Shown: positions 21,074 to 31,919 of the stretch, one piece after another | Layout of the letters: each line of letters begins with the position of its first letter | Numbering within the stretch: position 1 is the first letter of the stretch | Origin: Rhododendron vialii | Lineage: Eukaryota; Streptophyta; Magnoliopsida; Ericales; Ericaceae | Assembly: GCF_030253575.1 (NCBI RefSeq) | Contig: NC_080569.1 | Location: forward strand, 23,864,001-23,928,000 | Length of the DNA stretch: 64,000 nt | Reading direction: 5' to 3' | The notes under the pieces: model-generated | Databases searched by the model: none | What the model was told of the DNA's origin: nothing | Seen by the model: only the letters and a program-made list of their open reading frames with translations | Program-made: the position numbers and the translations under genes

Positions 21074-21196
21074 TTGTTTTTATCCCCCTCATGGCATCCA
21101 TGCAGCAGCATCTTCCTCCTCCATCCTTATATGTACCCATTAGGCCATTCCACAACCCATCTCCGCCGCCACCACCACCAAGTAGTAGTCCAAGAA

Positions 21197-24100
21197 ATGA
21201 AGATTTTCACTTCTCTGGAATGGGTTATCCTCCTCCCCCTCATCATTTTCATCACTTTCAATCATTCCAGTGCAACTCAAACCCAACCCATCTCAGAAAT
21301 ACCAACACTTGATCAGCTCCCATTGACAATTGTTCAATGGTGGATGCAAACTCACCAGAACACCCAACTGAGATTAACAGGCCCTGCGGTGATAGCAGGG
21401 GTGCTCTGTTTCGTCGCGGCCGCGATATCGTGTGCTGGCGGGATTGGTGGGGGTGGGTTGTTCATACCCATACTTACCATAGTGGCTGGTTTAGACCTCA
21501 AAACAGCCTCGAGTTTTTCGGCTTTCATGGTCACGGGAGGGTCGATTGCCAATGTTATCTGCCACATGTTTGTGAAAAGTCCAAAGTCAGGGGGAAAGAG
21601 TTTGATAGACTATGATATAGCACTTCTATCAGAGCCATGTATGTTACTAGGGGTGAGCGTTGGAGTGATTTGCAATCTTGTGTTCCCAGAATGGCTTATT
21701 ACTATACTTTTTGCAGTTTTTCTTGCTTGGTCAACGTTTAAGACATGTAAATCCGGGGTGGTGTATTGGAAAATGGAATCAGAAGAGGGGAGGAGAAGTG
21801 GGTTTGGAGAATTAGGAAGTGGGTTGGTGAGAGATGGGATTTGTGGTGGAAAAGATGGAGTTAACAGCACCAATGAGCCTCTTTTGTGCAAGGGGTTGGA
21901 GGACTGCAATTTGGGCATTCCATGGATGAAACTTGGAGTTTTGGTTATGGTTTGGTTTTCTTTCTTTCTTCTGTATCTTCTTCGTGGCAACCGATATGGA
22001 CAGGTATGGTCTTGCTCTCCTATTTTGCTATGTCATTCTGTGTTCTCCTCATGGAACAACAATTTAAGCAACTTACATCATTTCAGGTGGTTCATTTTGA
22101 GTTAGACAACTTGATCATCTTGACATTCGTTGTGTAAAAAACTGCAAGATGTTTCCTAATTGGATAAACAATAAAGAATAAATAAATATTCAGGGATGGA
22201 AGCAGAATTTCAACCTTGGACAAATATTAAATTTTTCTTGTCACACATCAATTCATAGTATTAAAAACAGTCTCAAAATAATTAGCATGAATATTTTTGG
22301 ATCTACCTATGAAATTATAAAATTACAACCATGTAATGGATACATACGATCTTGTGCATCCATATCTATTCCTAAAGATAAACTATTGGACCTAGTTTTC
22401 TTTTCTTGTTTTTTTATAGAGTTCCAGTCCAAAATTTAGTCACCTTGGACTTGTTGACTTTTGTGGCTCCAACCCATGCCTGCATTTGCTCAGCAGACAA
22501 GGAGCCTCCCAAATCTTTGACTGATATCCTCCAGTATCCTTCAGCCTCCTTTGTGGAAAATGAAGAGAGACTACCGTGGCAAATGAACAGGGTCTCATCT
22601 GGCTATAAATGGAGACCTTTGGTTCAGAGTGTTGTATCAGAAATCAGAGAGAAGAGAGTGATACACGAGTAGATTGTGAGGCAATACTGTGTGAGTCTGA
22701 GTGATTGTTGTAATCCTCCTCCAGTAAATATAGTGAATCCGCTGCCCCTCCGTGGATGTACCCGATTATTGGGGAACCACGTAAATCCTTGTGTTTCTCT
22801 GTGTTGTGTGTTTGTGTTTGCTTGGTTTGACTCTGGTTTAGCACTACAATTGGTATCAGAGCACGTAGTGTAGAACCAAGAACACAAAAACCACCATAGT
22901 TTCCGACTCTGCTTCTCAGTCCGTGTTCTGTCCGAGTCACAGAGCCACGTTTTTTTTGATCCAAGAATCCGTTTGACCACTGAGTCTTGTGCGTCCTTGC
23001 GAGACGATTCCAACGCACCAAGACCCATTGGAAACGGAGTAACAACGAGGTCACACGCTCCGTTCGACGGTTGAGCGTGAAAGAAGCTGCTGCTCGCCGG
23101 ATCTGTTTTTTTTTCAGAAAACAGAGTTTTTTTTTACTTTAATATCTGTAAGGAGGAAAACCAGGTGCTGGTTTTTTGACTAGTCAAAGCCAGGGGAAAT
23201 TATCCAGTGCTACTGGCTCACCTAGAGACGCTGATGTCAGCTTGACATCATCGATCCAGAAGCTTCAGAAGGCCAGAAGGTTACGCCAGGCAGCACGCCA
23301 CGTGTCACCCAGTCAGCAGACACGTCATCTGCCACATCATCAGAGAGGCTGAGTCATCAGCCACGTATTCAGCCACGTGTCTTTCCACGTCAGCGCCAGG
23401 TGTGCGCCACATCAGCAAAAAGGCCCAGTCATTAGCGCCCAGTCAGCATTTATTGCTGAGTCAGCAGGTCCAGTCAGTCCTAACCAGAGGGAATATTCTC
23501 TGATCCAAGGAATATTCCAGAAGGTGTTATTTTGCGATTTCGGAGCCATTTCAACTCTGATTTGCGCAAGTGAGTAGTCGTTCCTGACTATTCTCGACGT
23601 TCCGGATCCAACGCCGCACTCCGTTTTCCGCAACTCAGCTCTGACATTGGTGTTTTGTCCGTTGGTTGGCTAAAAAGCGCCGTTTTTTGGTGTTTTTGTG
23701 CACCGGATATTCACGTGGGTGGAGTTTAAGGAGTTCTAATGGCGGAAGAAGAGTTTAAGGAGACCTCGGAAGTTTCTTCATCTGCAGAGAAGAATACCGA
23801 GCATCCCAAGGTCACTTCGAGCAGTTATGGGCAAAGGAATACGGTTTCCAATGCTAAGTTCGAGGTGGAGAAATTTGACGGAACAAGTAACTTCGGCATG
23901 TGGCAATGCGAAGTTTTGGATGTTCTGTATCAACAGGAGTTGGATATTACGTTAGAGGAGAGGCCGAACGACATTTCAGACAAGGATTGGATAAAGCTTA
24001 ATCGCCAAGCTTGTGGCACCATCAGACTTTGTCTTACGAAGGATCAGAAATACTTCGTGATGAAGGAAACGTTAGCTAAAGAGCTATGGGAGAAATTGGA

Positions 24101-27100
24101 AAACAAGTACATGACGAAGAGTATTGAGAATCGGTTGTATCTCAAGAAGAAGCTCTACGGGTTCCAGTACGTGCAAGGTACGACTATGAACCAACACTTG
24201 AACAATTTCAATAAGATTTTGGCTGATTTGCAAAATCTAGACGTTTCCATAGAAGATGAGGATAAAGCTTTACTGTTGTTAAATTCATTGCCTGATACTT
24301 ATGATCATTTGACTACTACTTTATTGTACGGTAAAGAAGAAATCAAGTTTAATGACGTTTCAAATGCTTTGATGAATAACGAGGTACGGAAGAGGGATCA
24401 GCAAGCTCACCGTGACCCGTCCGCATCAGCTTTGACAACAAGAGGCAGAACCGACACTAGGAGGACTGGTGGTGGAGGGCGAAGGAGGTCTCGCTCAAAA
24501 TCAAGGGGGAAGTCTGTAGAGAGAAGATTGGGGAAAGACGAGTGTGCCCTTTGTCGTCAAAAGGGGCACTGGAAGAAAGATTGTCCGAACAAACAACCAG
24601 CTGCAAATGTTGCAGAGGAGACAGAGGATGATCTAGAGTCAGCACTATTAGTTTCATCATCACCTGACCATTCAGATGAGTGGATACTAGATTCGGGATG
24701 TTCCTACCACATGTGTCCCAACAGGGACTGGTTCTCGAGTTTTCAAGATCTCGATGGAGGAGTTGTTTTGCTAGGCGATAACACCGCTTGCAAAGTCCAA
24801 GGGATAGGTTCAATCCGTTTGAAGTTGCATGATGGGACGTTTAGGGTGCTAACAGACGTTCGGTATGTTCCGGACTTGAAGAAGAATCTCATTTCGCTTG
24901 GAGCCTTTGATGTGAAAGGATACAAGATTACGATGATGGGTGGAGTGCTAAAGATAGTTCGAGGGGCGCTCATTGTCTTGAAAGGTAGCCGAAAAGGAAA
25001 CTTGTATTTCCTAGACGGTTGCACAGTCACAGGGAGAGTGGCCGTTACTACTAGCTCAGACGAAGACGATGCATCCAAGCTATGGCACATGCGTTTAGGG
25101 CATGCTGGCGAGAAGGCCTTACAGGGTTTAGTAAGGCAAGGCTTGTTGAAAGGGGCCAAGACAGGGAAAGTTGGCTTCTGTGAGCATTGTATATTGGGCA
25201 AACAAACTCGAGTCAAGTTTGGCACTGGAGTTCACCGCACAGAGGGGATTCTTGACTATGTTCATTCAGATGTTTGGGGGCCGACCAAAAATGTAACTTT
25301 GGGAGGCAAACGATGGTTCGTGACATTTATTGATGATTTCTCCAGACGTGTCTGGGTTTATACCATGAGGCACAAGTATGAGGTCCTTCCAATCTTCCTT
25401 CAGTGGAAGAAAATGATGGAGACGCAGACAGGAAGGAAAATCAAGAAGCTGAGGTCAGATAACGGTGGCGAGTACAAGTCAGATCCTTTTCTCCAAGTCT
25501 GTCGGGAGGAGGGGATAGTCAGACACTTCACAGTTGCGGGGACGCCGCAGCAGAATGGAGTAGCAGAGCGCATGAATCGTACTTTGGTGGAGAAAGTTCG
25601 GTGCATGTTGTCAAATGCCGGGCTTAGCAAGGCGTTCTGGGGTGAGGCTCTCAAATATGCCTCCCATCTTGTCAACCGTTTACCGTCAGCAGCAATCGGA
25701 AGGAAAACTCCGATGGAGGTATGGTTTGAGAAACCAGTTACAGATTATGATTCATTACATGTTTGGGGTTGTTCTGCTTACTATCATGTAACTGAGTCCA
25801 AGTTAGATCCACGAGCCAAGAAAGCTGTTTTCTTGGGTTTCACTTCAGGTGTTAAGGGATACAGGCTCTGGTGTCCCGAGTCCAGGAAGGTGATTCTAAG
25901 TAGGGATGTTACTTTCGACGAATCTGCTATGTTACAGCAGGTTCCTTCCAAGGAGAATGTGGAGCCGAATGCCCAGCAGCAGGTGGAGCATTCAGAACAG
26001 GTGGAGGTTGAGACTCCCCTTGTTCCAGCCAAGACTGTTCAGACAGTCAGCCGTCCTGAGGATCAACCCGTTGATCAGGATGTCATTATTGAAGAGGAGG
26101 CTTCATTACAGGAAATACCACAGCAACCAGAATCCATTGCAACCAGCAGACCGAGGCGGGAAATCCGGAAACCTGCTCGATATGCTGATACAGTAGCTTA
26201 TGCACTTCCAGTGACAGACGATGATGTCCCCTCCACTTACCGGGAGGCAGTGCAGTGTACAGATAGTAACAAGTGGAAAGAGGCAATGGATGAGGAGATG
26301 GGTTCACTCTCCAAGAATCAGACATGGGATTTGGTTCAACTTCCCAAGGGCAAGAAATCTATTGGCTGCAAGTGGGTTTATGCGAAGAAGGAAGGTACAG
26401 GATCTGAGAAAGTCAGGTTCAAAGCAAGATTGGTAGCCAAGGGTTACGCACAGACAGAGGGGATCGACTACAACGAGGTGTTCTCCCCTGTCGTCAAACA
26501 TTCGTCGATCAGGATCTTGCTTGCATTGGTAGCACAGTTTGACCTTGAGTTAGCCCAACTCGATGTCAAGACCGCTTTTCTACACGGAGATCTGGATGAG
26601 GAGATCTATATGGCTCAACCAGATGGTTACAGAATTGCAGGAAAGGAGAATTGGGCTTGTAAACTGAAGAAGTCGCTATACGGGTTGAAACAGTCGCCGA
26701 GACAGTGGTACAAGCGCTTAGATCGGTTTATGATGGAGCAGGGGTACACAAGAAGTCACTTTGACCATTGTGTTTACTTCTGCAAACTCCCGGATGGATC
26801 ATTTGTCTATTTGCTCTTATATGTAGATGACATGCTGATTGCATGTAAAAGCAAGGTGGAGATTGACAGACTGAAGGCTCAACTCAGTAAGGAGTTTGAC
26901 ATGAAGGATCTCGGGGAGGCAAAGAAAATACTCGGCATGGAAATTCAGCGGGACAAGGCGAAAGGCACAGTTTGTTTGACTCAGACGCAGTATCTGAAGC
27001 GAGTGTTGCAGAGATTTGGGATTGACAGGAAAGCCAAACCTGTCAGTACACCTTTGGCCGCTCATTTTAAACTTAGTGCATCGATGTCGCCGCAGAAGGA

Positions 27101-30100
27101 AGACGAACGGAAGCAAATGGCTCAGGTTCCTTATGCCAATGCTGTGGGAGCTTTGATGTATGCTATGGTTTGTACGAGGCCGGACATTTCACATGCAGTT
27201 AGCATGGTCAGTCGATACATGCACAATCCAGGGAAAGAGCACTGGCAGGCTGTGAAATGGATTCTACGGTATTTTCAGGGTACTGTGGATGTTGGATTGA
27301 AGTACAAGAGAAACAGAAAACTTGGTCAGCATTTGGTTGGTTACGTGGATTCCGATTATGCTGGTGACCTAGATAAGCGACGGTCGACTACAGGGTATGT
27401 GTTTACACTTGCTGGAGGGCCAATCAGTTGGAGGTCAACGTTACAGTCAACGGTGGCTTTGTCTACTACAGAGGCAGAGTATATGGCAGTGACAGAGGCT
27501 TTCAAGGAAGCTATTTGGGTACATGGTTTGATTGAGGACTTGGGAATTGTTCAAGAAAACGTGGAGGTTTTTTGTGACAGTCAGAGTGCCATCTGTTTGG
27601 CGAAAAACCAGGTTCACCATTCCCGCACCAAGCATATCGATGTTCGGTTTCATTTCATCAGGGAGATTGTAGAGGAAGGGGATGTTCTTCTTCAGAAGAT
27701 TCCGACTGCAGATAACCCTGCGGATATGCTCACCAAAGTGGTTGCAGGGATCAAGTTCCAACATTGCTTGGACTTGATCAACATCTCTCGAGCAGTGCGC
27801 GCCTAAGGGCGCAGAGGGCAGTGTTGATTCAATGATTGTCGCCAAGGTGGAGATTGTTGACTTTTGTGGCTCCAACCCATGCCTGCATTTGCTCAGCAGA
27901 CAAGGAGCCTCCCAAATCTTTGACTGATATCCTCCAGTATCCTTCAGCCTCCTTTGTGGAAAATGAAGGGAGACTACCGTGGCAAATGAACAGGGTCTCA
28001 TCTGGCTATAAATGGAGACCTTTGGTTCAGAGTGTTGTATCAGAAATCAGAGAGAAGAGAGTGATACACGAGTAGATTGTGAGGCAATACTGTGTGAGTC
28101 TGAGTGATTGTTGTAATCCTCCTCCAGTAAATATAGTGAATCCGCTGCCCCTCCGTGGATGTACCCGATTATTGGGGAACCACGTAAATCCTTGTGTTTC
28201 TCTGTGTTGTGTGTTTGTGTTTGCTTGGTTTGACTCTGGTTTAGCACTACAGGACTGACCTTCCTTCTGAATGATTCCTCATATTTTATGGTTTGAGCGA
28301 TTGCCATGTTCTTGATGTATGGAAGCTGATTCTTTTTGCCATGTTTTCAAAAATTCTTTTACCTCCTGCCATGTGGGTTATATTCAATCATGTACACGTT
28401 ATGTAGCACCAACGTTTACATGCTGAGGCATGACACCAACACTTAAATTTCCAATAATTTAAGGACACAATACACATTGAGGACACCCTAAGGAAAATCT
28501 GTGTGTAGTTAATTGTGTAAGTATAAAAATATAAGGCAAGCTTTAATTAAAGTCAAAAGACCATGTATCTTGTTTTTCACATGTATCAGTGCATAATTCA
28601 TTCAAGCTAAAGTATTTTATCACAAAAACGTTTTATCAATCACACATGTCTTTATATTCAATCAACCATCATTTATCTCTAGAGTGTGTTGAGAATGTCC
28701 TAGCATGTTCTAATATCTCCCAGTCCAAAACTCCATATCAAAATAGGTGAGAACAATATAGGACATTCAGATTTGGGTGTCAACGAGTGCCTGAAGAGTG
28801 TCTGACACCGATACATGACCTCTGGCAAAATATCCGTGTTACATAATGTACAGGCATTGCCATCCCCTATTAGCGGAGGTCATGAGATCTGTTTTTGCAA
28901 GAAGCTATCACCTAGTGAGGGGTGGCGTTACCATTGTCAAGACCCCACTAATGCTAGGTTCAACCCTATGGGTATCTTAGACCTGATTCAGTTTTATTGA
29001 TTATATTTTGGACACGATTTGTTATCCATGGTAAAGTGTACTAAGGAGTTCATTGTTTTATGTGAAGATTTTTACGAGACAGGGTCAATTGAACCTATTC
29101 TTCCTATGATAGTACGATAGTAGAAGAATTTAAGTCAACTTACTTAAATGCATTATGTTAATCTTGTGTGATTGCGCTCATTATTGTTCTCATTTTTCGT
29201 ATCAAAACAACTATCATATGTTGCAAAAAATCATCATTAAATACGCTGCCTTATAGAAGAAGCATTTCATATAGAAGTGAAAAGAATGGAGCAGAAGAAA
29301 TTGCAGATACGCTTGACAGCTACACTTGGTTTTCTAATACCTTCAAGACGCAAGTTTAATAGGTGAACCCGGGCTTGCTGTATCAAATGGGATATGTCAC
29401 TTTCTCTGTATCAATCCCCAGCGGGAAAAGAAAAGGAAATAAAATTAGGATATGTACTTAATCAGAGGATTTCTAAACTGGGAACTCAGCTGTAGGCTGG
29501 AATGGATTATTTTATAGGTTGCCATTCTTGCATAAACTCATTACGTCGATAGAGTAAGGGCTTGTTTGTTTCACAAAGTGGGGACAAGGGAAATAAAACA
29601 TGTGGACCTCCTATCTCTTTCCTTATCACTTACTGTTTGGCAATTATTCTTGTCAATAATTGAATCGGATTGGCTTATCTCCTTATAATTTATGCTCCAA
29701 AGGGAAGCAAGAACATCAACCCTCCAGCTGTGGTATTTTTCTTTTTTATTTGGTAACTTACCGTGGTATTAGTTATCCCAAGAAGTGGAATTATTATCCC
29801 CTTTCCATTACAGTAACAGATATTTCTCTGCTATTTCATTCTAACCAAACCTTGTACAACTACTCTTCCTGTATATAAAATGTCTTTGGTCATCCCAAAG
29901 TACTGTTTTATCACCTCTATGCACCTAATTTCATGGTATAGCTTATCCCGTAACTGAATTAACATGATTATCCTTGGTGCATGTATTCCATACATAACTT
30001 TTGGAGTATTATGTAACTTTTGGAAAATGTATGCAGAGTATAATACCAATGGAGCCTTGTGGAGTAGGATATTGGATTCTTTCAGCATTCCAAGTTCCTC

Positions 30101-30870
30101 TTGCATTAACTTTTACTACATGGATTTTGTACAGAAGAGAAAGCCTACGTGATCAACCTTTACCCCAGCAGGTGCCTTTGCTTATGTATATCTAAAGCGT
30201 GTATCTATATTTTCTATTTTCTATCAACCAACAAGTGGCTGATTTGGATGGAGTCTAGCAGAAGAAAATCCTGACTAAATTGAACTTCTGTATTGGTTTA
30301 TTCATGATAGGAAAAGAGAGAACCAAGCATGCTCATTTTCCCTATGATGGCTCTATTAGCAGGGATGTTGGGTGGAGTATTTGGAATAGGCGGCGGAATG
30401 CTCATAAGCCCACTTCTCCTTCAAGTTGGAATAGCACCAGAAGTGAGTTATTATAGCATCTCCAACCAAGCACTATGAGATGAATAGTATCATCTTCTTG
30501 TATTTTAGCATTCTTGGCAATCACTTCTGACTTCACAGACACTGCTCTTTTCATGGTACAGGTGACGGCTGCGACTTGTTCGTTCATGGTGTTCTTCTCA
30601 GCTACAATGTCAGCAATTCAGTACTTACTATTGGGAATGGAGCACATATACGTAGCTCTAGGCTTCGCTTTCCTTTGTTTTGTCGCATCGCTTATTGGGT
30701 TGAAGGTAGTACATAGTGCAGTGGAAAAGCATGGGAGGGCATCCCTCATTGTGTTCTCAGTTAGTACTGTGATGGCTCTTAGCGCTGTTCTGATAACCAG
30801 TTTTGGAGCTCTTCATGTTTGGAGAGACTATACAAGTGGGAGATACATGGGTTTCAAAACACCATGTTGA
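21197..30870 (+). CDS. TauE/SafE-family membrane transporter (putative sulfite exporter), four exons
   Basis: Exons: 21197-22003, 30037-30171, 30311-30442 and 30562-30870, all phase 0, giving 460 aa, near the usual plant length. The first ATG kept is 21197 because it starts directly with a signal-anchor-like hydrophobic stretch (WVILLPLIIFITF). An in-frame ATG at 21131 would add 22 residues, and an overlapping out-of-frame ATG lies at 21091. The protein has many transmembrane helices and the family's two glycine-rich repeats: GGIGGGGLFIPILTIVAGL in the N-half and GVFGIGGGMLISPLLLQVGI in the C-half. TauE/SafE proteins export sulfite or related organosulfur anions in bacteria; the substrate of plant members is not settled. 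Intron 1 is 8.0 kb because a complete Copia element lies in it in the same orientation. The exons are undamaged and all splice sites are GT..AG. Confidence 0.9.
22452..22848 (+). repeat. Copia 5' LTR
   Basis: 397 bp, starting TGTTGACTTTTGTGG and ending TTTAGCACTACA (TG..CA). It differs from the 3' LTR at one A/G position, at about 22565 (GAAGAGAGA versus GAAGGGAGA). It contains the TATA box that should drive the element. Confidence 0.97.
22604..22610 (+). promoter_or_regulatory. LTR TATA box
   Basis: TATAAAT within CTGGCTATAAATGGAGACC, about 240 bp before the LTR end. Transcription would start about 30 bp downstream. The identical sequence in the 3' LTR could start transcripts reading into the rest of the host intron. 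Confidence 0.7.
22851..22862 (+). other. Primer-binding site (initiator tRNA-Met)
   Basis: TGGTATCAGAGC, two bases after the 5' LTR. This is the standard plant Copia site complementary to the 3' end of initiator tRNA-Met. Confidence 0.95.
22863..23738 (+). other. Copia 5' leader with clustered ACGT motifs
   Basis: Untranslated leader between the primer-binding site and gag. At 23299-23392 five CACGT words occur, two of them full CACGTG G-boxes (23299-23304 and 23374-23379), together with many CAGTCAGC/TCATCAG words. It has no long plus-strand ORF. Confidence 0.7.
23739..27806 (+). CDS. Copia gag-pol polyprotein, 1355 aa, intact
   Basis: One uninterrupted frame. Order by residue: Gag core (about 45-220), CCHC zinc knuckle CALCRQKGHWKKDC (about 268-282), aspartic protease with DSGCSYHM (about 317), GAG-pre-integrase zinc region (LWHMRLGHAG, CEHCILGKQ; about 447-490), integrase DDE core (D in VHSDVWGP, SDNGGEYKS, TPQQNGVAERMNR; about 508-625), reverse transcriptase with LLYVDDMLIA (about 855-1100), and RNase H (GYVDSDYAGD, STTEAEYMA, SRTKHIDVRFHFIRE; to about 1320). 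Every catalytic motif is present without a stop or frameshift, so it looks capable of autonomous transposition. Gag and integrase text is closest, from memory, to the Tnt1/Tork lineage. The start ATG lies in a good context (CTAATGGCGG). Confidence 0.96.
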   Translation: MAEEEFKETSEVSSSAEKNTEHPKVTSSSYGQRNTVSNAKFEVEKFDGTSNFGMWQCEVLDVLYQQELDITLEERPNDISDKDWIKLNRQACGTIRLCLTKDQKYFVMKETLAKELWEKLENKYMTKSIENRLYLKKKLYGFQYVQGTTMNQHLNNFNKILADLQNLDVSIEDEDKALLLLNSLPDTYDHLTTTLLYGKEEIKFNDVSNALMNNEVRKRDQQAHRDPSASALTTRGRTDTRRTGGGGRRRSRSKSRGKSVERRLGKDECALCRQKGHWKKDCPNKQPAANVAEETEDDLESALLVSSSPDHSDEWILDSGCSYHMCPNRDWFSSFQDLDGGVVLLGDNTACKVQGIGSIRLKLHDGTFRVLTDVRYVPDLKKNLISLGAFDVKGYKITMMGGVLKIVRGALIVLKGSRKGNLYFLDGCTVTGRVAVTTSSDEDDASKLWHMRLGHAGEKALQGLVRQGLLKGAKTGKVGFCEHCILGKQTRVKFGTGVHRTEGILDYVHSDVWGPTKNVTLGGKRWFVTFIDDFSRRVWVYTMRHKYEVLPIFLQWKKMMETQTGRKIKKLRSDNGGEYKSDPFLQVCREEGIVRHFTVAGTPQQNGVAERMNRTLVEKVRCMLSNAGLSKAFWGEALKYASHLVNRLPSAAIGRKTPMEVWFEKPVTDYDSLHVWGCSAYYHVTESKLDPRAKKAVFLGFTSGVKGYRLWCPESRKVILSRDVTFDESAMLQQVPSKENVEPNAQQQVEHSEQVEVETPLVPAKTVQTVSRPEDQPVDQDVIIEEEASLQEIPQQPESIATSRPRREIRKPARYADTVAYALPVTDDDVPSTYREAVQCTDSNKWKEAMDEEMGSLSKNQTWDLVQLPKGKKSIGCKWVYAKKEGTGSEKVRFKARLVAKGYAQTEGIDYNEVFSPVVKHSSIRILLALVAQFDLELAQLDVKTAFLHGDLDEEIYMAQPDGYRIAGKENWACKLKKSLYGLKQSPRQWYKRLDRFMMEQGYTRSHFDHCVYFCKLPDGSFVYLLLYVDDMLIACKSKVEIDRLKAQLSKEFDMKDLGEAKKILGMEIQRDKAKGTVCLTQTQYLKRVLQRFGIDRKAKPVSTPLAAHFKLSASMSPQKEDERKQMAQVPYANAVGALMYAMVCTRPDISHAVSMVSRYMHNPGKEHWQAVKWILRYFQGTVDVGLKYKRNRKLGQHLVGYVDSDYAGDLDKRRSTTGYVFTLAGGPISWRSTLQSTVALSTTEAEYMAVTEAFKEAIWVHGLIEDLGIVQENVEVFCDSQSAICLAKNQVHHSRTKHIDVRFHFIREIVEEGDVLLQKIPTADNPADMLTKVVAGIKFQHCLDLINISRAVRA
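27844..27854 (+). other. Copia polypurine tract
   Basis: AAGGTGGAGAT directly before the 3' LTR, the plus-strand priming site in reverse transcription. It is the only purine-rich run at this position. Confidence 0.85.
27855..28251 (+). repeat. Copia 3' LTR
   Basis: 397 bp with the same TG..CA ends as the 5' LTR and one base difference. It is followed by the target duplication GGACT. Confidence 0.97.
28257..30036 (+). other. Remainder of TauE/SafE intron 1
   Basis: AT-rich intron DNA ending at the acceptor ATGCAG (30036). No gene. Around 29549-29860 a GGGCTTGTTTGTTTCAC start and ATTCTAACCAAACCTTG end suggest an old TIR element, not firmly bounded. Other frames here are chance. Confidence 0.5.
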
Positions 30871-31919
30871 AAAACAAAAACAAAATCCGAGAGTAAATCT
30901 ATTTTTGGTTTCAAGGCGTGTAAAACCTTATGCCAAAGATTTCTTGCGAATCCAAGGCACATGAGAGAACTCATGGGGAGAAGACTGATGAAGAGTTTTT
31001 TAAGGAAAAAAAAAATCACAGGGTCCGATGTGTGAGTTCGTTTATTCAAAGATTGCATTTTGCATAATCTATTTACAAAGAATAACAATTTTCAAACATT
31101 TTATTGAAACACAGTGTAATGGCGCATGACTGAAACGCACCCTTTTGCTGGCCTTGCCACCAAACTGGCGACTTATGTGGGCATGCTGTTAGGTTTCACT
31201 CGGTAGTTGGGTGCTTTGTGATTACTAATGAACGCGTTACCATAATGTGTCCTTTTGTTGGTTATGAACACACCACAGATCGACACTCACGCTTCAGACA
31301 CGAAGATGTACGTCGTTTGGCCAAAAAATACCCGTTCTACGGAGAAAATGCACTGTTTTGATTACGGCAGAACCAATGGAGTTAAACAGACTGAAACTTT
31401 CCTTTCTCTCATACTCAGGTCTCTCCTCTCTTCTCACCACGCTGCTCTCACTTGTGTATGTTTGCTTTGGTATATTAGCAAATGTGTTTAATAAAGTATT
31501 TCTCGTTTGCCTTCAAATTAGTAAAAAGTTCAATGAATTATAGAAACTAATAATGGCCGCATGCATTGAAGACTATACATGACATAACTAATCATATAAT
31601 CATTGTTGTCGTCAACATCAGAAGATTAACAAAATAAATATTGACAGCTTGGGTTAATTTTGACGCAATAAAATGATTTCTCGTCAACATCAGAAGATAA
31701 TAATTCCGATGGTCAATCATATTTTGTGCTTGCATGGCCATGGTATTGCTTTGACAGATCATAAAAAGAAATCAAATGACTAGATCTTCAAAACCAGGAG
31801 TTCATAGGTTGATAAGCAAAACAAAAATAAGGTGTGATACTATTCTCAACACCATTCACTAACTGCTCTAATCTTACAGCTTCACGAAAGAATACTCATT
31901 GCGAAGAAAGCTACACAAA
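30871..31919. other. Spacer between convergent genes
   Basis: Contains the 3' UTRs of the TauE/SafE gene (plus) and of the bHLH gene (minus). A repeated TCGTCAACATCAGAAGAT word lies near 31611 and 31682. No coding region recognised. Confidence 0.5.

Larger units (their letters stand above)
22447..28256 (+). mobile_element. Complete Ty1/Copia LTR retrotransposon (Tork/Tnt1-like) with 5-bp duplication
   Basis: The element is 22452-28251, flanked by GGACT at 22447-22451 and 28252-28256. The order is 5' LTR, primer-binding site, leader, one long gag-pol ORF, polypurine tract, 3' LTR, the full Copia layout. The LTRs differ at one of 397 positions, so insertion was recent. At an assumed 1.3e-8 substitutions per site per year this is about 0.1 million years. 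It lies inside intron 1 of the TauE/SafE gene in sense orientation. Confidence 0.97.

Noticed and set aside
21610..21990. 126-codon minus frame within TauE/SafE exon 1
   Set aside because: Antisense of a proven exon, with no domain or independent signals.
22624..23054. 134-136-codon minus frames over the 5' LTR and leader
   Set aside because: They repeat in the 3' LTR, overlap each other in two frames, and have no known protein similarity.
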